NCBI RefSeq assembly: GCF_014356525.2
Contig: NC_052511.1
Span: 51,017,068-51,081,067, forward strand
From: Nilaparvata lugens
Lineage: Eukaryota; Arthropoda; Insecta; Hemiptera; Delphacidae
Length of the DNA stretch: 64,000 nt
Direction of reading: 5' to 3'
A model generated the notes under the pieces. The model had not been told where the DNA came from. It saw nothing but the letters and a program-made list of their open reading frames with translations, and ran no database searches. Shown one piece after another: positions 32,611 through 41,717 of this stretch (position 1 is its first letter; the number at the start of each line of letters is the position of its first letter). Both the position numbers and the translations under genes were made by a program.

Positions 32611-33285
32611 ATTATGAATGCATACCTGCCAGAAAAGTTGAAAAAATTTATCAAGATTTCAAAGATACCTTATTTATATAGACTGGTCGAAGAATAACAA
32701 AGGAATTTATTCTTTTTTTTAGTGCATGCCTGAGCACTTTTTACCATTTAAACATCAAGATTGAATTTTCAATTCCAATTGTATTGAAGATGAAGCTTTG
32801 AAACTCGGTATGGCTCCATATGGCCATCCAGTTGAATTTACAATGTTTTTCAGATGATTTTGTTTGTTCATGGTCATGCATGCAGTACGAATTATGCAGT
32901 AATGCAGTAAAGAATTAATATTTATCTGTTATTCTGTGACTAATCTCAATAAATAAGGTATCCTTGAAATGTAAAGTGAACGGTTATCGTAAAATTTTCA
33001 ATCAAAAATTTAAAATGGCCGCCATTTTGAAAATTCACATAGAAAATGTTTTATTTTATTTTTCAAAAGTTTGATCTTTATAGCATAAAAAATATTCATG
33101 ACAAATTTCAGATCAATACAACATTTCTCTTCTTGAGATAAAAATTCCTAAGTGAAAAAAACAAAATAGCAGCTATAAGGATAACCGCTGGGTTTTGGAC
33201 ACTTCAAATACGACACATGTAGTCACCTATCATCCAGGAACAATCCCTTAGAATGTTCGGCACTACTTCTGAAACACTCTATATA

Positions 33286-33530
33286 AACATATCAAGAGAG
33301 ACCCCCACAACATCCTTAATGAACAAACAAATTTCAAATCCCACAGCCTCTTCAACCTCCTACTCCAATAACATACAAATTCAAATATTCCCGCCAACCA
33401 TTCAAATAATCCCGCCACCCCTACACCCACGCGGCTTACTGACCATGTATTCCACAACTGAAGTGTTAACCAGTGTTGATGAAGGGCCTAGTGTCCGAAA
33501 GCGCTCCACTAATGTGAGTAGAAGCTAATA
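33286..33530 (+). pseudogene. Penelope-like element, right half of the split copy
   Basis: Translation in the continuing frame gives KRDPHNILNEQTNFKSHSLF and then a stop, as in the second copy at 33850-33950. A conserved non-coding end follows with the hammerhead-like motif (33472-33510) and TAGAAGCTAATA. The repeat then ends near 33530. Confidence 0.7.
33472..33510 (+). ncRNA. Hammerhead-ribozyme-like motif in Penelope terminus, copy 1
   Basis: AGTG (33472) + TTGATGA core + GGGC/GTCC stem II with loop CTAGT + GAAA + tiny stem III (G-CG-C) + UC cleavage-type site + CACT (33507), which pairs with AGTG as stem I. Hammerheads with very short stem III are known from Penelope-like elements. Departures: U in place of the core C3, and one extra A before stem II. 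Self-cleavage is therefore uncertain. Confidence 0.5.
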
Positions 33531-33810
33531 ACTTTTATTCATTAATATCAAATCAAATAAATTTTTATTTTATTTTTTTACGAGACTTTGCCACTATTTC
33601 GAGACTTTGACTGTTCGAAATAGGGGGAAAAGTAGACACATGAACTTATTGGAGTTGCATTTTTCTAAAATGTAGCCTACTGCACATGCGCTGCGGTTAG
33701 CGAGCGTAAAAGAAACAGCTGGCAAGCGTAAAGTGGATTATCGTTCGCTCCTCCTTTCATGATGAGTTTTCAGTTCGTAAATAAGAATTTTACGAGCTGT
33801 TGTAGAAAGA
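33531..33810. other. Spacer between Penelope copies
   Basis: TTCATTAATATCAAATC, an AT-rich run, then GC-richer ACATGCGCTGCGGTTAGCGAGC. No coding signal. Confidence 0.4.
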
Positions 33811-34140
33811 AAATTCATTCATCAAAAACAAAGGACATGAACTAGACACCTTGGAACAATTCGAAATATATAAACTTATCAAAAGAGACCCCCACAAAAT
33901 CCTTAATGAACAAACAAATTTCAAATCCCACAGCCTCTTCAACCTCCTACTCCAATAACCTACACATTCAAAAAAATTCCCTCCAAACATTCAAATATTC
34001 CCGCCACCCCTACAACCCACGCTGCTTACTAACCATGTATTCCACAACGGAAGTGTTAACCAGTGTTGATGAAGGGCCTAGTGTCCGAAAGCGCTCCACT
34101 AATACAAGTAGAAGCTAATAGCTTTTATTTATAAATATCA
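33811..34140 (+). pseudogene. Second Penelope-like element 3' fragment, same orientation
   Basis: KNKGHELDTLEQFEIYKLIK and RDPHKILNEQTNFKSHSLFN are readable before a stop. The terminal non-coding segment with the hammerhead-like motif follows. It lies 280 bp after the first copy, matching the habit of Penelope-like elements to sit in partial tandem. The GIY-YIG part is missing. Confidence 0.65.
34062..34100 (+). ncRNA. Hammerhead-ribozyme-like motif, copy 2
   Basis: The same 39-nt arrangement as at 33472 with no changes inside the motif; the flanks differ (AATACAAG instead of AATGTGAG). Confidence 0.5.
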
Positions 34141-34685
34141 AACTGCTATGTCGTGATTTAATTGTTCAAAAGTGATTATAATCAGTTCGCAATAGAAACA
34201 AACATTGAAGAGTATCATTCTTTATCCCACTTTCCCACTCTTCCATTTCTCTTAAGCACAAATCCTTTTTCTCTTTATGTCTTTCAACTCTTTTCTTCTT
34301 TCTTCTCCTCCACTATTTTCTCTTCTCCTCTACTTTATGTCTTCTCCCAATTCTCCTCCTCTACATCACCACTGTCCTCCTCAGTTTCACTTTGAATCTA
34401 AACAAAGCGACAGACGCAGACACTAAATTCATCACTCCTCTAAAGTCTGAAGCAATTATACTCAAGTTTTCAAGAGTCTTGTCTGGGACTTTATTCGGTT
34501 CCGAGTGTTGATTCCATTCAGAGAAGAAGGTTCATTGTATGTGACAGTCACACTTCTCTCAGCTTCAAATTTAATTTTGTTGAGAAATTTCACATTTCTT
34601 TTGTTGTCATAAAAGCTAAAGAATAAAGTCAGCTACACACACATTGATTTTTGGACGTACGATTTTTGCCGTCCTTATAAACTTG
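34141..34685. other. No gene; CT-rich middle
   Basis: TTCTTCTTTCTTCTCCTCC sequence around 34280-34385 gives a Ser/Phe-rich frame of no significance. Confidence 0.4.
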
Positions 34686-35088
34686 TAGTTCTGTGAACAG
34701 TAGACCTCACGCAGTATTCTCATCCACAAGTACCTCCATTGAAACTATGGACCTTATGGAAATACAGCAATAGACTGGCTTCTCCACACATCTGTGTAAT
34801 CACTTGTCAGCTGATTTATGATGAATTATTCTATAGTCTGATTTTTACTCTAATATTGGCGTATGAAGGAGGCTCCTTTTTCCTTTTATATTATCCTTGA
34901 AATGCAAAATTTCCAAAAACCTTGTATATACGTCGACGCGCAATTAAAAAAGGAACATACCTGTCAAATTTCATGAAAATCTATTACCGCGTTTCGCCGT
35001 AAATGCGCAACATATAAACATTTAAACATTAAGAGAAATGCCAAACCGTCGACTTGAATCTTAGACCTCACTTCCCTCGGTCAATTAT
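34686..35088 (+). mobile_element. Element H, copy 2 (about 400 bp)
   Basis: Starts TAGTTCTGTGAACAGTAGAC and ends ACTTCCCTCGGTCAATTA; contains TATACGTCGACGCG and CCGTCGACTTGAATCT. It lacks the insertions of copy 1 and so defines the compact unit. Confidence 0.65.
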
Positions 35089-35406
35089 ATTAGATTGAAC
35101 AGATAATTTTTGTTGAAGAAGGCATACTTTGGTTCAGATATCCATGTTGAATGAAAACGTCTTGATATTGTCAAAGTCACTGATATATAATTACAAAAAT
35201 TCAGAATACTAGTGTCGGATGTTACACTACTCTATTTCCTGTTAACTCAGTTTTCATTGTCAAACTATAGATTGATTTATGTGTAACAATCGAAACTGAT
35301 ATCTCCAATTATTGTTTGAATGAATGAATGGTTTTGACAAAATCAAGTGGTTTTAATTCAACTCTGATACCATTTAATTATTATCAATTGAAGGAAACTC
35401 ATGAAC

Positions 35407-35868
35407 TTTTTGTGTAGTTGAGATGTTGATATTGTGGTAATTATTAATATTAAATAAAAAGACTAACGGCCGGTTTCCGAGCTCGGGATTTGGCTAAGTT
35501 CTAGACTTTAAACAGCTGGAGTCAGAAAATTGGCTTTCCGGAACGGGGCGTAGTCGTAGTCATTATCAAAGTCAAGTTTGAATTAAATTTCAAAAAACTA
35601 GAAAATTTAACACAAAATGAAATAAAGAAAAAATAGTGTAAAGTTTCAGCTATATTGAATTATTTAGAAACGTTTAGTTTCGTCAAGGAAAAACGTTTCC
35701 AATTATAGAAATAAGAAAATAAAGACTGCGACTACTGTTATAAAAACTGCGACTACGCCCCGTTTTGGAAAGCTAATTTTCTGACTTCAGCTGTTTTCAA
35801 GTCTAGAACTTAGCTGAATCCTGAGCTCGGAAACCGGCCCTAAGAAATTGTCAAAAACCACAGATATC
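35407..35868 (-). mobile_element. Palindromic element P, interrupted by a MITE
   Basis: TTTTTGTGTAGTTGAGATGT and TAAATAAAAAGACTAA lead up to 35466; GAAATTGTCAAAAACCACAG resumes at 35844. Only one arm remains. Uninterrupted copies at 6792 and 59987 supply the empty site. Confidence 0.7.
35467..35840. mobile_element. 374-bp MITE with TAA target duplication
   Basis: Termini CGGCCGGTTTCCGAGCTCGG and the complement of GGGCCGGTTTCCGAGCTCAG. TAA is duplicated (35464-35466 and 35841-35843) and present once in uninterrupted element P. A 3-bp TWA duplication is the hallmark of PIF/Harbinger. The left arm extends through AAACAGCTGGAGTCAGAAAA and CGGGGCGTAGTCGTAGTC, mirrored at right. Confidence 0.85.
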
Positions 35869-36251
35869 TATGGATCAGATCATATCTGTAGAAACTTATG
35901 AATTCCAAACTCAATCTAAAACTTGTGAAGTCTCATTTTAAATTTCATGAACGTTTATCGTCCTAAGAATTTGTATGATAAAGTTTGTAGAGTGAATATT
36001 GATGTTATGGAACGTTTTTATAATTGAAGAGACTTGAGGTTTTGTCGATATTCCACTTTATCTTCAATTAATCTGTATGATCTTGATAAGACAGGGATTG
36101 ACCTCTTAATATGATTCATGAATGACTTTATAAACTTCGAGAGTCCTGAGTCCTTTTTATGAATTAACGTGAAACATCACAGGTTTCTTGAATACCTGTT
36201 ACTGTTATAAATAAAACATATGAAACAATGTTGTATTATGCATTACAAACA
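35869..36251. other. No gene seen
   Basis: AT-rich unique-looking sequence. Confidence 0.4.
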
Positions 36252-36950
36252 AATATCGGGGACCGAGCTTCGCTCTGGAGTACAAAATCATAGAAAATGT
36301 ATTATGAAAGAAGAAATTATGATAAAATTCATACAGAAATGTTCTATCCAATCACAGTAAATTGAGATTAATTCCCAGAAGAATGCAAAAATTTCCCTCA
36401 CAAAGGCCCAGTTGCACAAAAGCCGGTTGAATTTTATTCCTGATTAACTTCACGTGAACCAAATCAGGGAAGACCATTTCAAAAAGATAGATCTACTGGA
36501 ATTAATCAGGATTGAAAATAGCCCGGCTTTTTTGCAACCGGCACTAAGTACCTGATTGAATGATTACAAAAGTTCAACAGCTGAGTCATAATTTTGACAC
36601 AGTTCCACACACATGAACTCGCTCACTCACTTCCATCACCAACAGACGACGAAAGTCTTAGCTGTTTTTCTAAGGATGAATCATCCTTCTAATGTCCTTT
36701 AGCGAGTTTGCCCAGGGATGAGACCTAGTGCAATCAAATTTCTATATCATAAACCTACTATGTTCTGAATTTCATGAGAATCGTTAGAGCCGTATTCGAG
36801 ATCCGGTGAAATACAAACATATAAACATCTAAGCATCCAAACATCTAAACATCCAAACATCTGAACATGCAAACATCTAAACATTCAAACATCTAAACAT
36901 CCAAACATCTAAACATCTAATCAGAAGTTGCTCGTTCAATAGTATAGGAT
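36252..36950 (-). mobile_element. Element F, copy 3, reverse orientation
   Basis: ATATCGGGGACCGAGCTTCG at the left is the 3' end and GTTCAATAGTATAGGA at the right is the head. The interior carries the family C foldback (36405-36545). An octamer run of the type ACATCTAA/ACATCCAA fills 36820-36920 near the head. Confidence 0.7.
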
Positions 36951-37181
36951 TTATGAATGAAACCCAAGACATCACAATCTTCACCTGAACCCCAATGTAG
37001 TTCAAACCTTAACGACTCCATGGAAATTAATTTCATCCAGACAATAATCACATTTTCCTCCTTTCTAGTTCTTCCCGAAATATAAAATTTCATGGCTTGC
37101 TCAACCTACAAAGATAACCGGTAACGGGTTACACTCAGTGCAAATAGTACTATCACAGTTTTTCCCATTAAAGTTTGGGAA
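36951..37181. other. No gene seen
   Basis: Unique-looking sequence with no open frame or repeat. Confidence 0.35.
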
Positions 37182-37282
37182 TTACTACGATGAGATGCAC
37201 TTCATATTGTCACCACTTCTCATAGATTGTATCAATGCTTTTCCATGTAAACAATGCTGACAGTGAATATCACTTTAGATAG
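37182..37282. mobile_element. Family S MITE
   Basis: ACGATGAGATGCACTTCATA at left; AATGCTGACAGTGAATATCAC at right; centre ATTGTATCAATGCTTTTCC. Confidence 0.6.
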
Positions 37283-37309
37283 TAGCTATGATACGGTTTC
37301 TGAGCTGGA

Positions 37310-37760
37310 TGAATGGTAGAGAGAGAGAGAGAGAGATATAGAGAGATAGAGAGAGAGAGAGAGTGATAGAGAAATAGAGAAATAGAGAGAGCGAGAGAGA
37401 GTGAGCGAGAGGGGAACAGAGCGTGGGAGTGAGGGGGGGAGAGATAGATTTGGAGTTGAAGAGAGAGGAAGCTAGAGTGAGAAATTGAAAGTGTGAGAGA
37501 GCAAGAGTGAGTGTGTGAGAGGGGAACAACAGAACGAGGGAGAGAGAATGTGGGAGTACGAGAGAGAGAGTGATAGAGTAACAGAGCGAGGAAGAGAGAG
37601 ATAGAAAAAGACGGAGCGAGTGCCTGAGTGAGGTATTGAAATACAATTTTAACTGCCTTCTGTCCCAGATACTTCAAATTGTACCCGTCAGGGAGGAAAG
37701 AGAGGGTGCGAGAATGGTGCAAAAGAGAGAGAGAGAGAGAGAGAGCGATAGAGTGTGAGT
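37310..37760. repeat. GA-rich simple-sequence tract
   Basis: Long GAGAGA runs interrupted by short A/T words. The two Leu/Ser-rich minus-strand frames (123 and 150 codons) are artefacts of the purine bias. Confidence 0.85.
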
Positions 37761-37875
37761 AAGTAAAAAAGACTGTCAGATAAGAAATTCAATTCCAAGA
37801 GTCAACTCGTTGCCAATTCAATGATCTCCGGCTGCAACTCCAATGTCACAATATTTTTTTCTACTACGTCAACTT

Positions 37876-37965
37876 AGGCCGACGAATTTCACTTTAAACT
37901 GTCAGAATTCCTTATATGAATGCTTCCCTTTCAACAAATGCTAACTGTCTGCCGCATTGTGAATC
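37876..37965. mobile_element. Family S MITE, decayed
   Basis: ATTTCACTTTAAACTGTCAG at left, AAATGCTAACTGTCTG at right. Confidence 0.55.
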
Positions 37966-38104
37966 ACAGGTGTGTGTTAGTGTGCGTTTTTTAATTTCAT
38001 GAAGATTTTCCTCGGGAAAACCGTAGCCTGTAGCAATCCTTTTTCCAGTTTTCACCTCTGGATTTCTATCGGTGATCTCCATTTCGATTGTCTAGTTCGT
38101 TGGT

Positions 38105-38370
38105 GGTGGGGGGAAGGAATGAATAAAAGGTAGAAGATGGGGGGAGAAGGAATGGATAAAAGGTAGAAGATGGAATGATGGGGGGGTGGAAATAAATTGA
38201 AAGAAGGTGAAAAATGGGGGGTGGAGAGAATTTGGAAAAAGTAGACGATGGGGGTGGAACGAGATTGGAAAAATTAGAAGATGGGGGTGGAACGAAATGG
38301 AAAAAAATGTGTGATATAGGGGTAGAGAGAATTTGGAAGAAGATGGAAGATGAAGGGATGAGTGAAGGAG
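38105..38370. repeat. Degenerate G-rich minisatellite (units about 40 bp)
   Basis: Units of the form GATGGGGGTGGAACGA..TGGAAAAA..AGAA repeat six or seven times; each has a run of 4-7 G. Confidence 0.65.
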
Positions 38371-38794
38371 GTGATAAATATTGAGAGGATGTATGCGCGA
38401 GGGAATTTGATGAAATTTATGTTAGAAAGAGATTCAGAATTCAGCTTGGAAGACAATGTGTTATTCGTATGCCTATATTATTTAGAGTTGAATTTGAAGA
38501 TGGAATCTCAAGTTTTGGAGTTCCTCGTGCAATAGTTGAACGATTTTAAGTTTCTAGTATCATTGTCAATGGATTTCGAGTTTCTAAAGATATTGTTACA
38601 TTGTCAGTTTTAAAGCTTGAATCTAAATATTTCAAGGTTTCAAATTTAATATCAATGGATTTGATCCAGCTTATCCAAGCTGGAATAATTATTATGATGG
38701 TTTTCTTTCAAGAATTGTTGTTGATAGAGCCATTTATTTGTGAGGCAAGTTTTGGGTTTTTACCTGTTTGCCTCCACATATTCCTGAATTGCTA

Positions 38795-40062
38795 ACTGCA
38801 GAAGGGACACTTGTCCAAAATTTTCATTTTTCTTTTTATCAGCTGAATGAAGTTTACATGGATAGATGTATCGTTTACTGTAGAAATGGAACTTCTACAC
38901 AGTCAATAAAGCCTTAATAGCAACATGTGATATTGACCACTTACTGCAGATAGGGAACATGTCCTGGACATGTTACCTTTCTGCTCTAAATAGAAAAATT
39001 CTCCTGTAGGTAGTGCTAGCGGCGCTAGCATAAATAATTTTTAAATATTGGACAGATTATCTGTTTCATCCGAAAAACTTGATGCGCATTTGGGGGTCGC
39101 GACTGAGTCACGTAATGACTGATTCAAAATGGCGGATCTAGCGTTCATTAAAACGGTCATAGAATGGTTACCATTCATGATAGAGACCTCTAGTGAACGC
39201 GAATCGAATCACAATAAACTTTTCTACAAAGCTTGTTATCACACATTTTCACCTGAAACTTGATTTTAACCGACAAAAATGCACTTTTTCAAAAACATTT
39301 CATTTTTCAAGAGTATGTTTTCTGAATAACTACTTTCAATGACGATTTTTAGATATAAAGTGCCATACAAAAGTACTTTGGAATGAAATTTATCATCTAT
39401 TCCCGTTTGTTTCAAGTCTTAATCATCTCTTTTTCTGGAGTTATGATTTTTTTCATGATATCATTCTAGCCGCTGAACCAAGTAACTATCATTAAAACTG
39501 AACTATAAGTCTGCGTGCTGATGAATTCCGTTTAAGAAATACCCAGTTGAATCTACAACTTCCAAAGGAACATGAGGACAAGCTACCAATCAATTTTATA
39601 AAAATGAAAGTCATAAGAAAATGTCTAACGAGAACGTTCCGGATGATAAGATGGAATTTTGGAATGAAATTTTAAAGTTTCCAACAGAAAAAGGGAATGA
39701 AACTGAAGAGAATGTTCAAGTACCATACAAATAAATCCATTCTTATTTAATCACGAATATATGTATCCACTCACATATATTTGTGTGAAATAAACTTGTT
39801 TTTTTTCAAGAAAAAAAATTATTTTGACTTATGACTGTTTACTGCAAAACGGTAACATGTTCAATTACAAAAATATTTTTTTAAACTTCTAATAAATGAA
39901 AATTAGGTCAGTAATTACATAATATCATGTACAATATAAACTATACATATTCCCATAAAATATTAAATAATTCCACTTGTTAGTTTTCCTATAAAGTAGT
40001 TTTTTGCTTCTCCTGTAAAATTAGGAAAACTGGACAAGTTCCCCTTCTGCAGTTAGTGATTC
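38795..40062. mobile_element. 1.27-kb inverted-repeat element with repeated subterminal motif
   Basis: GCTAACTGCAGAAGGGACAC..TTGTCC at the left is mirrored at the right (GGACAAGTTCCCC..TTCTGCAGTTAG). Related motifs recur inside: ACTGCAGATAGGGAACATGTCC with its mirror (38946-38987) and ACTGCAAAACGGTAACATGT (about 39838). This resembles repeated transposase-binding sites. No transposase frame is visible. Confidence 0.5.
39530..39731 (+). pseudogene. Possible protein-coding remnant inside the inverted-repeat element
   Basis: One frame reads RNTQLNLQLPKEHEDKLPIN; after a shift the other reads KKMSNENVPDDKMEFWNEIL and ends at a stop before an AATAAA-like signal near 39787. The peptide is acidic and not low-complexity, but I do not recognise it. 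It may be a captured exon, a decayed transposase piece or chance. Confidence 0.2.
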
Positions 40063-40890
40063 TCCCTGTATATAAATGGATAAATTGAAATTGAAATTCT
40101 TTATTCTCCAAAAAAGATTAACAATACAATTATATTTGCATGTAAAAAATAAAAATACATTTCATTGGAGGCTCCTCTTATGGGCACATGCCAAATAATA
40201 ATATTTTTTATTGAACGAAATTCCAAATTAAAAGCTGGAATTTCATATAATAATGATTCATTATCATTTGTATAATTGCAATATCTCACTAATTTCCATC
40301 TGTGGAATAAATAATACATTTTTTAATAATAGAGAATTCGAAGCTAGTTGCTGGTATTTGAATCTTCCAGTACAATCTTAAGTTATCTAGTACAATTTAT
40401 TGCTGATTCACCACATCAAATAAAAAAGAGCATAACATGAAGATATGATCAAAACAAAACGCGGACCCAAGAGATGAATATTGTAAGGGAATATATGTTA
40501 AATATTATGCTCTCAATAAGAGTTGAGTTCTTGAAAAGGGATAGCACAAATGAGGATTATTTTCTGAGTCTTACAATAAATAGCATCTAAATTGTCGTTT
40601 ATAGATGGTTTCTCCAGAATTTGGAAGATTCTGGAATGGAAAAACCTACAAATAAATAAAAATAAGAAGAATATTTCTACTAGAAAGACTTTCACAAGTG
40701 GAAAACCCCCTAATATGGTAAATGCACTCTCATCACCTGAGGCATTCAACCAAGAATACCATCCAAAAGTGAATTTATTCCCATTCTGTCAGTGAACGAA
40801 ATAAAGTTGACAACATTTTTCATTCGGAGTTTGCGTCTTTTCAAAGTGTTGATTGAATAACAGTCAAAAAGGAACGTCGTTGAGTACGTT
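40063..40890. other. No gene; one possible LINE tail
   Basis: AATTGAAATTGAAATTCTTTATTCTCC (40085-40112) looks like a minus-strand LINE 3' end. The rest is AT-rich with short meaningless frames. Confidence 0.35.
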
Positions 40891-41450
40891 TACTTCTTTC
40901 TTCTCCGTCTCTCTATTCTTCTGAATACTGTATTATTTTCTCTCTTCCTCCTATTTTCGTTGACCTCTCTTCCATTACAAATTCCTTTTCTCCCTAGAAA
41001 CATTTTCATGCTTCTTCCTCTAAAAAGACTTCATTTTTTTTACATATATTCTCTCTTTTTCTCGATACTTTATTCTTTCTATTCCTTTCACGGAATCTAC
41101 TTTTTCATTCTTTGGAAATTCCTCAAATCGCTTCCTACTCGCTCTCTCACACACCTTTCTCCAACTACATATTTTTCATATCCTCTTTCCTCCACTTTCT
41201 TCTTTTCTCCTATAGTTTCCCACATCTTTTAGTTCCAATTGCTTCCCTTATATTAATTTTACACTCTTTTCTCCCCCATCTCCATACACTCTTCTAATTA
41301 CTATCCAACCTCTTCATATGAATTCAATACTCTCATCTTATTTCTACCTTCTCTCTCATTCTACATCCTAAGACATTCTTTTTTTTCTTTCTTATCTTAG
41401 TATTCTTCTGAATATTCAACTCTTTCACTTTTCCAGTTTCTTCTAGAACC
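40890..41450. repeat. Pyrimidine-rich tract
   Basis: C/T-rich over 560 bp without strict periodicity; gives Phe/Ser/Leu-rich frames only. Confidence 0.6.
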
Positions 41451-41508
41451 GTCAAATATATAAATGTTGCTTTTTCACATGCTCCAAAATCAACTTCTCT
41501 CCAAATTG

Positions 41509-41686
41509 TTTTCTTCTTCTTCTTCTTTTTTCTTCTTCTTCTTCTTCTTTTTTTTCTTCTTCTTCTTCTCTTCTTCTTCTTCTTCTTCTTCTTCTTCTTC
41601 TTCTTCTTCTTCTTCTTCTTCTTCTTCTTCTTCTTCTTCTTCTTCTTCTTCTTCTTCTTCTTCTTCTTCTTCTTCTTCTTCTTCTT

Positions 41687-41716
<30 letters not shown>
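41509..41716. repeat. (TTC)n microsatellite
   Basis: About 148 bp of uninterrupted TTC/CTT (41569-41716) preceded by 60 bp with breaks. It encodes poly-Ser/Phe or poly-Arg on paper only. It abuts the truncated 5' end of the LINE that follows. Confidence 0.95.

Positions 41717-41717
<1 letters not shown>

Larger units (their letters stand above)
28600..32950 (-). mobile_element. CR1/L2-type non-LTR retrotransposon, nearly full length, inactive
   Basis: On the minus strand the order is coiled-coil, SGNH-esterase-like domain, endonuclease fragment, reverse transcriptase, C-terminal region and a 3' end of (TTTGA)n at 28608-28632. An esterase domain in ORF1 and a short tandem 3' end without poly(A) are typical of the CR1/L2 group. 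Three breaks disable it: a frame change in ORF1 (about 31890-32000), an internal deletion in the endonuclease (about 30890) and an 11-bp duplication in the reverse transcriptase (29290-29311). The extreme 5' boundary near 32950 is estimated from where the host inverted repeat resumes. Confidence 0.8.
28304..33280. mobile_element. Terminal-inverted-repeat element inside the Penelope copy, filled by a LINE
   Basis: ATATA flanks both ends (28299-28303 and 33281-33285). The left end CAGAGTGTCGAACATTTTAGG pairs with the right end, where AGAGTGTTTCAG precedes the complement of CGAACATTCTAAGGG. The arms stay complementary for about 280 bp (AGGATAACCGCT; AACCGTTCACTTTAC). Without the LINE the element would be roughly 650 bp and non-coding. 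The right arm holds about 12 bp more at its tip. Confidence 0.75.

Noticed and set aside
38105..38370. G-quadruplex cluster
   Set aside because: G runs are about 40 nt apart, too distant for standard intramolecular quadruplexes.
39131..39270. Short plus-strand frame starting MADLAFIKTVIEWL
   Set aside because: Only about 45 codons, no domain, no splice context; kept out of the gene list.
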